Positions 1 through 5,073 of a stretch of DNA of 5,100 nucleotides are shown in pieces. The notes under the pieces were generated by a model, which was not told the DNA's origin, made no database searches, and was given only the letters and a program-made list of their open reading frames with translations. The DNA comes from Bacteroidales bacterium UBA3724 (GTDB lineage Bacteria > Bacteroidota > Bacteroidia > Bacteroidales > P3): assembly GCA_002371315.1 (NCBI GenBank), contig DFHL01000011.1:21613-26712 (forward strand), written 5' to 3'. The translations under genes and the position numbers were made by a program. Position 1 is the first letter of the stretch. Every line of letters begins with the position of its first letter.

Positions 1-93
1 CTGTACAACGGGCGGAGAAAGTGGGTCGTTGTGGACCTGAAAGTGTCAAAAAAAATATGTGCGGCGTCGGTCATAGGGCAGAGGGGTATGGGG
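1..93. other. Flank downstream of tgt, no confident gene
   Basis: This stretch lies past the tgt stop and is too short to assign. On the minus strand a frame opens with ATG at 74-72, 19 nt after the tgt stop, and stays open to the window edge (24 codons, beginning MTDAAHIFFDTF). It could be the start of a gene co-transcribed with tgt, but I do not recognise it. On the plus strand one frame closes with TGA at 38-40 and could be the tail of a convergent gene. A run of eight A (48-55) reads as T8 on the minus strand and might help end tgt transcription, but I see no GC-rich stem before it. Confidence 0.3.
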
Positions 94-1251
94 TCAGATT
101 CGTTGCATCAGTCGGGGCATTACCTGCGCTTTCCACTGGGCAAAGTCGCCGTCGAGGATGTGCTGCCGTGCGGTGCGCACCAGCGAGAGGTAGAACGTAA
201 GGTTGTGTATTGAGGCAATCTGCAGCCCCAGCAGCTCTTCGGCCTTGATGAGGTGGTGCAGATAGGCCAGCGTGTAGACGCGGTCGGCCTCGGCGGGCGA
301 GGCGGGGTCGATGGGGTCGAAGCAGGTTTCCCATTTCTTGTTCTTGATGTTGATGGTGCCGTTCCAGGTGAAGAGCATCCCGTTGCGCCCGTTGCGGGTG
401 GGCATCACGCAGTCGAACATATCGATGCCGCGCTCTATGGCCTCGAGCAGGTTGGCCGGGGTGCCCACGCCCATCAGGTAGCGCGGCCGGTCGGCGGGCA
501 GGATGGCGTTGACCACCTCGATCATCTGGTACATCACCTCGGTGGGTTCGCCAACGGCCAGACCGCCAATGGCATAGCCTATGGCGTCGTGGCTGGCGGC
601 GTGCTCGGCGCTATGGCGTCGCAGGTCGGGGTATTTGCAGCCCTGCACGATGGGGAAGAGGGCCTGGTCGTGCCCGTAGAGGGGTTCGGTCTCCTTGAAG
701 TGGCGCACGCAGCGGTCCATCCAGCGGTGGGTCAGCTCCATCGACTTCTTGGCGTAGGGGTAGGGCGACTCGCCCGGAGGGCATTCGTCGAAAGCCATCA
801 TTATGTCGCTGCCTATGCGGCGCTGTATGTCGATGACGTTCTCGGGCGTGAAGGTGTGGCGCGAGCCGTCGATGTGCGACTTGAAGGTGCAGCCTTCTTC
901 CTTGATTTTGCGGTTGGCGGCCAGCGAGAAGACCTGGAATCCGCCGCTGTCGGTCAGTATGGGGCGCTCCCAGCCGATGAAGCGGTGCAGGCCCCCGGCG
1001 GCCTGAAGGATGTCCATTCCGGGACGCAGATAGAGGTGGTAGGTGTTGCCGAGTATTATCTTGGCGTCGATGTCGTTGCGCAGTTCGCTTTGGTGCACGG
1101 CCTTGACGCTGCCCACGGTGCCCACGGGCATAAAGATGGGGGTCGGTATGTCGCCGTGGCTGGTGTGGAGCACTCCGGCGCGGGCTTTGGTCAGGCGGTC
1201 GGTGCCCGAAAGGTCGAAACGGAAGGTGGAATATGGGAAATCGTGTGGCAC
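94..1251 (-). CDS. tgt: Queuine/preQ1 tRNA-guanine transglycosylase (TGT), lacking the usual zinc cysteines
   Basis: The enzyme exchanges guanine-34 in the anticodon of Asp, Asn, His and Tyr tRNAs for a 7-deazaguanine base, on the queuosine pathway in the cytoplasm. The 385-residue product has family length and hallmark motifs: TDSGGFQVFS (Asp101, general acid/base), DECPPGE (Asp155, Cys157), VQG (Gln203), GGLAVGE (Val233), and DMFDCVMPTRNGRNG with the Asp280 nucleophile. Cys157 and Val233 match the bacterial, preQ1-type pocket; eukaryotic queuine enzymes have Val and Gly there. The C-terminal CxCxxC zinc motif is replaced: positions aligned with the three Cys are Ser318, Ala320 and Asp323, while the fourth ligand, His349 in SIHN, remains. 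The start is GTG at 1251; conserved homology begins near residue 12 and no Shine-Dalgarno is seen, so the start is less sure than the identity. It is transcribed divergently from the glycosyltransferase gene. Confidence 0.96.
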   Translation of the reverse strand: MPHDFPYSTFRFDLSGTDRLTKARAGVLHTSHGDIPTPIFMPVGTVGSVKAVHQSELRNDIDAKIILGNTYHLYLRPGMDILQAAGGLHRFIGWERPILTDSGGFQVFSLAANRKIKEEGCTFKSHIDGSRHTFTPENVIDIQRRIGSDIMMAFDECPPGESPYPYAKKSMELTHRWMDRCVRHFKETEPLYGHDQALFPIVQGCKYPDLRRHSAEHAASHDAIGYAIGGLAVGEPTEVMYQMIEVVNAILPADRPRYLMGVGTPANLLEAIERGIDMFDCVMPTRNGRNGMLFTWNGTINIKNKKWETCFDPIDPASPAEADRVYTLAYLHHLIKAEELLGLQIASIHNLTFYLSLVRTARQHILDGDFAQWKAQVMPRLMQRI

Positions 1252-1335
1252 GAGAACAATATATTATATTATAACTTGTTTACTATCACCCGTTGAGGGG
1301 TATGGCTGTTGATAAATTGTTTCTAAAATCAGGTG

Positions 1336-1343
1336 CAAAGTTA
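1336..1343 (-). promoter_or_regulatory. Probable -7 element of the tgt promoter
   Basis: Read on the minus strand this is TAACTTTG, an exact match to the Bacteroidota -7 consensus TAnnTTTG. No good TTTG -33 box lies 19-21 nt upstream, so the assignment rests on the -7 element. It would give a leader of roughly 80 nt before the GTG start. That leader contains only a weak ACCC/GGGT stem and no recognisable riboswitch. Confidence 0.5.
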
Positions 1344-1365
1344 CGAATAATTTCCAAATAATGAC

Positions 1366-1373
1366 TACTTTTG
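1366..1373 (+). promoter_or_regulatory. Probable -7 element of the glycosyltransferase promoter
   Basis: TACTTTTG matches the Bacteroidota -7 consensus TAnnTTTG. The -33 region is poor (TTAC at 1341-1344, 21 nt upstream). Transcription would start near 1380. A clear Shine-Dalgarno, AAGGA at 1386-1390, sits 4 nt before the ATG at 1395 and fixes that start. The element is about 22 bp from the opposing tgt -7 element, so the two promoters are back to back and overlapping. Confidence 0.55.
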
Positions 1374-1394
1374 TAAAATCAAATTAAGGAAGAA

Positions 1395-2552
1395 ATGAAT
1401 TTTGATGGCGTTTTAAATAGCAGATACACACTCGTTTTGCTGATTGTACTGTTTGTCTCGTTTGTCGCATTGTGCCTCTATTACGGCTTTGTGTGGCTGC
1501 GCGTGGCGCGCTACAGGAACGACAAGCTGCCGCAGCCCGACGAGGTCGGCGGCACGGACCGCCCCTCGGTGTCGGTGGTCATCGTGTCGCACAACGAGGC
1601 CGAGTCGCTCAAGAAGAGCCTGCCTTACCTGCTGGAGCAGGACTATCCCGACTTTGAGGTCGTCGTGGTCGACTATATGTCCACCGACGACACGCCCTTC
1701 GTGCTGCGTGTGTGCTCGGAGAACTATTCCAACCTCAAGGTGGTGAATTTCAAGGCCGACGTGAATATGTTCCGCGGCAAGAAGTATCCGCTGTCGATAG
1801 GCATCAAGTCGGCTGTGGGCGACGTTATCCTGCTCACCGAGCCCGACTGCCGTCCCGGCGGTTTCGACTGGATAGGCGAGATGGTGTGCGGCTATATGCG
1901 CGGCGCGTCGATGGTGCTGGGCTACAGTCTGACGGAAGGCGGCAAGGGCCTGCTGGGCGCGCTGGAAAGCTATGAGAATCTGACCTATACGGCTTCGTAT
2001 ATGGGTGCCGCCCTGATGGGCAATCCCTATACCGCCACGGGCCGCGACCTGTCGTACAGGCGCGATTTCTTTTTTGCCCGCGGCGGCTTCATCAGCCACT
2101 ACAGTTTCCCCGACGGGGCCGACGACCTGTTTGTCAACCGCAATGCCACACGCTCCAACACCGTGGCCCTGCTTCGCAAGGGGGCCGGCGTGGCGTGCGA
2201 AAGCAGCCACACGTTCGGCGAATGGCACCTGAAGCGCCTGCACCGCCGCTCGTCGCGCCGGCTCTATGGCCTGAAGGACAAGCTGATGCTGGCCGTCTAT
2301 CCGCTTTCGCATCTGCTTTTTATCCTGTCGCTGGTGCTGCTGTTCGTTGGCGGCATTTTCCCGTGGCAAATCCTTGCGGCCGTCATCGCCGTCAAATTCC
2401 TGTGGCAAATTGTTTGTTCTTTTTTCTTGGACAAACGCTTTGAAGTCAAGATGTTGCATTTTTTTGCTCCATTTTTTGAATTTTATTTTCTTATTGCAGA
2501 TACTTTTTTGTCACTCTCTGCGTTACGTAAGAAAAATGTACAATGGAGGTGA
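1395..2552 (+). CDS. Membrane-anchored family 2 glycosyltransferase
   Basis: The 385-residue product is predicted to transfer a sugar from a nucleotide-sugar donor to an envelope glycan or lipid acceptor at the inner membrane. One N-terminal membrane helix (about 11-35) is followed by a GT-A domain of GT2 type. This begins SVSVVIVSHNEAESLKKSLPYLL, where the N of HNE is typical, and continues with VVVVDYMSTDDT (Asp93, Asp99, nucleotide binding). The usual DxD position reads LLTEPDC (Glu149-Pro-Asp151), and GADD (243-244) may hold the catalytic base. A basic stretch, HLKRLHRRSSRR (278-289), sits where processive enzymes carry QxxRW, which is absent, so a single-sugar transferase is more likely than a polymerase. 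Three further hydrophobic segments follow (about 303-320, 323-343, 354-375). The start is supported by AAGGA. The last 100 nt are strikingly T-rich, encoding Phe-rich helices. Donor and acceptor cannot be inferred. Confidence 0.88.
   Translation: MNFDGVLNSRYTLVLLIVLFVSFVALCLYYGFVWLRVARYRNDKLPQPDEVGGTDRPSVSVVIVSHNEAESLKKSLPYLLEQDYPDFEVVVVDYMSTDDTPFVLRVCSENYSNLKVVNFKADVNMFRGKKYPLSIGIKSAVGDVILLTEPDCRPGGFDWIGEMVCGYMRGASMVLGYSLTEGGKGLLGALESYENLTYTASYMGAALMGNPYTATGRDLSYRRDFFFARGGFISHYSFPDGADDLFVNRNATRSNTVALLRKGAGVACESSHTFGEWHLKRLHRRSSRRLYGLKDKLMLAVYPLSHLLFILSLVLLFVGGIFPWQILAAVIAVKFLWQIVCSFFLDKRFEVKMLHFFAPFFEFYFLIADTFLSLSALRKKNVQWR
2475..2510 (+). promoter_or_regulatory. Possible internal promoter for the sigma factor gene
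   Basis: Inside the T-rich 3' end of the glycosyltransferase gene, TTTG (2475-2478) is followed 22 nt later by TACTTTTTTG (2501-2510). This resembles the Bacteroidota -33/-7 pair, but the -7 box has two extra T and the spacing is slightly long. If used, it would start transcripts about 30 nt before the sigma factor ATG. The match is weak and T-rich coding DNA produces such matches easily. Confidence 0.22.
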
Positions 2553-3154
2553 ACTCGCAACTGACAACGGACAAAGCGCGACGGGACTACCAGCTGGTGT
2601 GCCGGGCGCGCGAGAATGGCGACCAACGTGCCTACGCTGACCTTATGCGTATGTACAAGGAGCCTATCTACCTTATGTTGCTCAAGATGACCAACAACCC
2701 CACCGAGGCCGACGACCTGACCATCGAGGCCTTCGGCAAGGCTTTTGCCTCGTTGCACCTCTACACTCCTACGCACGCCTTCAGCACCTGGCTCTTCTCG
2801 ATAGCCACCAACAACTGCGTCGACTTCATCCGCCGCAAGCGGCTGCAGACGGTCTATCTTGACGACATCAGGACCAGTGCCGGCGACGATGCCTACGAGT
2901 ATCCCATCCCTTCGGAGGACCACAACCCCGAGGAGAGCATCATCCACCAGCAGCGCATACAGATTCTGCGCGAGGTGGTAAGCCAGCTCAAGCCGCGCTA
3001 CCGCAAGCTGGTCGAGATGCGCTACTTCGAGGAAATGTCGTATGAGGAGATTGCCGAAGAGCTGTGTATGCCCCTCGGAACCGTCAAGGTGCAGCTGTTC
3101 CGCGCCCGCGACCTGCTGCACAACATACTGTCAACCAAGAAAGAGTTCTTTTAG
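2543..3154 (+). CDS. Sigma-70 family (ECF-type) RNA polymerase sigma factor
   Basis: The 203-residue protein should direct RNA polymerase to a promoter set. It has region 2 (about 25-100), including the helix with EADDLTIEAFGKAFASL (55-71) and FSTWLFSIATNNCVDFIRRKR (80-100). An acidic linker (105-132) follows, then region 4 (about 138-195) with the helix-turn-helix MSYEEIAEELCMPLGTVKVQLFRAR (165-189). The architecture is sigma2 plus sigma4 only, without regions 1.1 or 3. No anti-sigma factor gene adjoins it, so it may not be a classic membrane-signal ECF pair. I recall close, well-conserved homologues in Bacteroides, which suggests a core regulator. ATG 2543 overlaps the upstream gene by 10 nt; no Shine-Dalgarno precedes it, so termination-reinitiation coupling is plausible. 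The start fits the conserved ARRDYQLV segment near residue 12. Target genes are unknown. Confidence 0.92.
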   Translation: MEVNSQLTTDKARRDYQLVCRARENGDQRAYADLMRMYKEPIYLMLLKMTNNPTEADDLTIEAFGKAFASLHLYTPTHAFSTWLFSIATNNCVDFIRRKRLQTVYLDDIRTSAGDDAYEYPIPSEDHNPEESIIHQQRIQILREVVSQLKPRYRKLVEMRYFEEMSYEEIAEELCMPLGTVKVQLFRARDLLHNILSTKKEFF

Positions 3155-3182
3155 TGAATTGTAAAATGTGAATTGTGAATTG
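3155..3182. repeat. 7-bp tandem repeat directly after the sigma factor stop
   Basis: Four consecutive heptamers occur: TGAATTG (3155-3161), TAAAATG (3162-3168, degenerate), TGAATTG (3169-3175) and TGAATTG (3176-3182). They begin at the base after the TAG stop codon. No function is evident. Confidence 0.75.
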
Positions 3183-3199
3183 AGACCGGTAAATATTGA

Positions 3200-3219
3200 T
3201 TTCCGACATTTGTCGGAAA
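3200..3219. terminator. Perfect 9-bp inverted repeat, possible terminator or operator
   Basis: TTTCCGACA (3200-3208) and TGTCGGAAA (3211-3219) are exact reverse complements around a 2-nt centre. In RNA this would be an 8-bp stem with an ATTT loop. It lies 45 nt past the sigma factor stop, a fitting place for transcription termination. There is no U-tract after it on either strand beyond the stem's own A/T ends, so an operator or mRNA-stabilising hairpin is equally possible. Confidence 0.4.
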
Positions 3220-3223
3220 AGTA

Positions 3224-3298
3224 TTTCCAAGATTAACCAAGATTTCCAAGATTTGCCAAGCCCGATATAGAAAAAACAGATTTCCAAGATTTCAAAGA
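3224..3298. repeat. Degenerate 9-10 bp direct repeats (TTTCCAAGA family)
   Basis: Six units are visible: TTTCCAAGA (3224-3232), TTAACCAAGA (3233-3242), TTTCCAAGA (3243-3251), TTTGCCAAGC (3252-3261), then after a 19-nt A-rich insert TTTCCAAGA (3281-3289) and TTTCAAAGA (3290-3298). The left arm of the preceding inverted repeat also starts TTTCC. I see no coding frame on either strand with family similarity. Confidence 0.75.
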
Positions 3299-3301
3299 TT
3301 T

Positions 3302-3317
3302 CGCTCGCTTGCGGGCG
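3302..3317. other. Small GC-rich hairpin in the spacer
   Basis: CGCTCG (3302-3307) can pair with CGGGCG (3312-3317) around a CTTG loop, with one T-G wobble. It is a GC-rich island in an otherwise AT-rich spacer. It directly follows the 9-10 bp repeats. Function is unknown. Confidence 0.3.
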
Positions 3318-3347
3318 GGAGACCAACCAGAGAGATATTGACCAACG

Positions 3348-3363
3348 TAATAAAGCAATAACA
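3348..3363. repeat. Two copies of the 8-bp word also found before the GNAT gene
   Basis: TAATAAAG (3348-3355) and CAATAACA (3356-3363) lie side by side. They match the last units of the array at 4367-4414, including the preceding CG dinucleotide (CGTAATAA in both places). They end 8 nt before the GTG at 3372. A more decayed relative may be AGTAACGACACAGTAG at 3435-3450. Confidence 0.6.
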
Positions 3364-3371
3364 ACCAGACC

Positions 3372-4355
3372 GTGAACGACAAAGATCGAGACCGAAGTGG
3401 CGACGGGGCAGGACCCGTCGCACATAGAGAGAAGAGTAACGACACAGTAGCCGAAGTTCGATGTACGAAGTTCGCTGTTGTTTTTTTGTCTTTCCTCCTT
3501 GCTCTGCCAGCCTTTGTTGCGGCGCGTGGCGTCGACGACGGCGGGCGTCTTCGTGGCTTGTCGCTGACGGTCGATGCCGGGGTGCTGAAACCGTCGTCGG
3601 TGCACGCCAACTTCTACAACGGCAATCCCGCCAATGCCAACACCCTCGACCGCATACTGCACAGCGAGACCTACGGCAACGGCATTTGGAACAACCTTAC
3701 CAATCAGGACCTTATAGGCAGTTCGGTGGCCAACTACCGCCAGATAACCGTGGCCGAATACGGCGACGCCTACTACCGTCTGGCCTTCCAGCTCGGCGTC
3801 GGGCTGCGCTATGATTTCTACGACAGCCGTTTCGGCTGGCTGGCGCGCTTCGACTATGCCAAACTGCACGCTTTGGGGCTTGTGCTGCTCAACAGCGGAC
3901 ACAACCAGTCCTTCCTTACCAACCAGAACGCTTACGTCAATTGCCCCTATTCGGGCACCGAGGAGCGCATCTATTTCGACCTGGGCCTGCTGCGCACTTT
4001 CAGGCTGGGCAAGGGGCTCGATCTCGAGGTGGCTGTGGGCGGCAATGTCAACAATACCAAGGTGGAAAGCAGCGACATAGAGATTGGCGGCATCGTCTAC
4101 AGCATTATCGACGTTTGGCACGGCCAGTATCCGTCGTCCTACATAACCTCTTACGAGTATGTCAACCAGGGCGGCATTGGCTACGGCGCTTTCGCTTCGG
4201 TCAGCGTCGGCTTTACGCTGCCCGTCGGAACGGCAATGTCCATTGGCTACACGCTGCACTACAACAAGGTGAACCTTGCGGGCTACGACTCCTTTGCCTT
4301 CCATCACGGCATCGGTATCAACGTGGCCCTCAACAATTTCAGTTTCTTCGACTGA
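3372..4355 (+). CDS. Predicted secreted outer-membrane beta-barrel protein, start uncertain
   Basis: I do not recognise a specific family. From the GTG at 3372 the frame encodes 327 residues. Residues 1-32 are charged and unlike a signal peptide. KFAVVFLSFLLALPAFVA-A (33-51) is a typical signal sequence, pointing to export. The mature part alternates polar and hydrophobic/aromatic residues as in amphipathic beta strands (about 62-71, 135-149, 153-164, 198-209, 215-226, 269-283, 287-299, 309-320). Between them are Asn/Gly/Ser/Tyr-rich loops, the longest at 73-132. This suggests a small outer-membrane barrel of about 8 strands. The frame has no ATG upstream of the signal peptide; codon 32 is ACG (3465-3467), where ATG would give MKFAVVFLSF. 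The true start is therefore either GTG 3372 or a non-canonical ACG, or the start has been lost. Hairpin and repeat sequence across 3372-3464 favours a leader. A lipoprotein is unlikely: no lipobox Cys follows the signal. Confidence 0.72.
   Translation: MNDKDRDRSGDGAGPVAHREKSNDTVAEVRCTKFAVVFLSFLLALPAFVAARGVDDGGRLRGLSLTVDAGVLKPSSVHANFYNGNPANANTLDRILHSETYGNGIWNNLTNQDLIGSSVANYRQITVAEYGDAYYRLAFQLGVGLRYDFYDSRFGWLARFDYAKLHALGLVLLNSGHNQSFLTNQNAYVNCPYSGTEERIYFDLGLLRTFRLGKGLDLEVAVGGNVNNTKVESSDIEIGGIVYSIIDVWHGQYPSSYITSYEYVNQGGIGYGAFASVSVGFTLPVGTAMSIGYTLHYNKVNLAGYDSFAFHHGIGINVALNNFSFFD
3400..3421. other. Strong 8-bp GC-rich stem-loop
   Basis: GCGACGGG (3400-3407) pairs perfectly with CCCGTCGC (3414-3421) around a 6-nt loop GCAGGA. 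It sits about 40-45 nt before the probable start of the beta-barrel signal peptide. It therefore looks more like 5' leader than protein-coding sequence, although the open frame from GTG 3372 runs through it. No U-tract follows, so a terminator is unlikely; a leader structure controlling expression or stability is possible. Confidence 0.5.
3452..3474. repeat. CGAAGTTCG direct repeat with 14-bp period at the barrel gene start
   Basis: CGAAGTTCG occurs at 3452-3460 and again at 3466-3474. Each copy is also a small palindrome (CGAA-G-TTCG). The second copy overlaps the codons that begin the signal peptide of the barrel protein. Confidence 0.7.
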
Positions 4356-4366
4356 ACCACCTCACA

Positions 4367-4414
4367 CAATAACGCAATAACACAATAACGCAATAACACA
4401 ATAACGTAATAACA
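4367..4414. repeat. Six 8-bp tandem repeats abutting the GNAT start codon
   Basis: Units are CAATAACG, CAATAACA, CAATAACG, CAATAACA, CAATAACG and TAATAACA, each exactly 8 bp. They form three copies of a 16-bp unit with one base change, and the ATG of the next gene follows immediately. The array fills 48 of the 59 nt between the barrel stop and that ATG. It leaves no Shine-Dalgarno, so translation would start from an unstructured A-rich leader. Each unit carries TAA; since 8 is not a multiple of 3, stops fall in all three plus-strand frames. Confidence 0.92.
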
Positions 4415-4948
4415 ATGATAGAATTTGAACCTTTGTCTGAAAGCAGACATCACCATTTTGCAAAAGAGCTCTTCGAGTCGGCATTCCCCGAAGAAGAGCG
4501 CCCTCCGTTTAGCAGCCTCGAAGACCGCGACGAGCGTTTCCACTTCCTTGTCGCTATACTTGACGATGAACCGCTGGGCATCCTCACGTATTGGGTCTTC
4601 GAGGATTTCGCTTATATTGAGCATTTTGCCATCGATCGCGAGTTCCGCAACCGCGGCCTCGGAAAGGCTACGATGCTCGCTTTCCTGTCGCAACACAAGG
4701 ACCAGGTGGTGCTCGAAACCGAGCTTCCCTCGACCGAGGTGGCCGACCACCGTCTGGAGTTCTACACCGATCTCGGCTTCACGCGCAATCCGCAGGAGTA
4801 TTGGCAGCCTTCCTACTATGGCAAAAACAACCTCGCTTTGCAGATGATCGTGATGTCGAAATATGAATTGGATGACGGCGAATTTGACGAAATGCGCGAC
4901 GTTCTTTACAAGGAAGTGTACCGTTACAATGGCCCCAAGACAAAATAA
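4415..4948 (+). CDS. GNAT family N-acetyltransferase
   Basis: The 177-residue protein should transfer an acetyl group from acetyl-CoA to an amine; the substrate is unknown. The GNAT fold is visible in order: an N-terminal helix with FAKELFESAFPEEERPPF (15-32), strands around FHFLVAILDDEPLGILTYW (42-60), motif A strand AYIEHFAIDREFRNRGLGKATMLAFL (66-91), and motif B strand QVVLETELP (97-105) with helix RLEFYTDLGF (113-122). The acetyl-CoA pyrophosphate loop is R78-N-R-G81-L-G83, matching Q/RxxGxG/A. Tyr117 in the EFYTDLGF segment is where many GNATs place the general acid. An acidic tail (151-166) extends beyond the fold. The length is ordinary for a stand-alone GNAT. The ATG at 4415 directly follows an 8-bp repeat array with no Shine-Dalgarno. 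The gene is in the same direction as the barrel gene, 59 nt away, and could be co-transcribed. Confidence 0.9.
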   Translation: MIEFEPLSESRHHHFAKELFESAFPEEERPPFSSLEDRDERFHFLVAILDDEPLGILTYWVFEDFAYIEHFAIDREFRNRGLGKATMLAFLSQHKDQVVLETELPSTEVADHRLEFYTDLGFTRNPQEYWQPSYYGKNNLALQMIVMSKYELDDGEFDEMRDVLYKEVYRYNGPKTK

Positions 4949-5015
4949 TTTTCATTTTTTTGAATCAATAAATCAAACATATACGCCGTTTCTCTGAAAA
5001 AAATTAAAAAAAAAT
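4949..5015. other. AT-rich spacer after the GNAT gene
   Basis: This stretch has T-runs immediately past the stop (a run of seven T beginning near 4956) and A-runs at 4997-5014. No GC-rich hairpin precedes the T-run, so a classical intrinsic terminator is not supported. The A-rich block just upstream of the next -33 box could act as an UP-like or curved element for the tRNA promoter; that is inference. Confidence 0.4.
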
Positions 5016-5046
5016 TTTGTCGGTATCGAAAAAGTGTGTACTTTTG
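5016..5046 (+). promoter_or_regulatory. Consensus Bacteroidota promoter for the tRNA gene
   Basis: TTTG (5016-5019), a 19-nt spacer, then TACTTTTG (5039-5046) match the Bacteroidota primary sigma factor consensus exactly in both boxes and in spacing. An A/T-rich block lies just upstream. Transcription should begin near 5050-5053, giving a leader of about 20-25 nt before the tRNA. Confidence 0.88.
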
Positions 5047-5073
5047 CAACCGATTTCGAGAGAAACAAATGAT

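Noticed and set aside
253..1296. Long open frame (347 codons) antisense to tgt on the plus strand
   Set aside because: It mirrors the unmistakable tgt gene, and its product is low-complexity Val/Gly/His-rich, as expected from the reverse complement of GC-rich coding DNA.
1252..1340. preQ1 riboswitch before tgt
   Set aside because: The leader has only a 4-bp ACCC/GGGT stem and lacks the short hairpin plus A-rich pseudoknot tail of known preQ1 aptamers.
1413..2459. Long minus-strand open frame (348 codons) opposite the glycosyltransferase
   Set aside because: His/Gln/Ala-rich product with no recognisable domain; the plus strand encodes a clear GT2 enzyme with a Shine-Dalgarno.
3224..3298. CRISPR-like array
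   Set aside because: The units are 9-10 bp with no unique spacers of regular length and no cas genes nearby.
3084..4307. Minus-strand open frame (407 codons) across the spacer and barrel gene
   Set aside because: It spans a repeat-rich spacer and the antisense of the barrel protein. Its repetitive C-terminal part is simply the translated tandem repeats.
4304..4750. Minus-strand open frame (148 codons) opposite the GNAT gene
   Set aside because: The 8-bp array has no stops on the minus strand, so a frame stays open by chance. The plus-strand GNAT motifs are convincing.
4949..4970. Intrinsic terminator after the GNAT gene
   Set aside because: T-runs are present, but no stable GC-containing stem precedes them.
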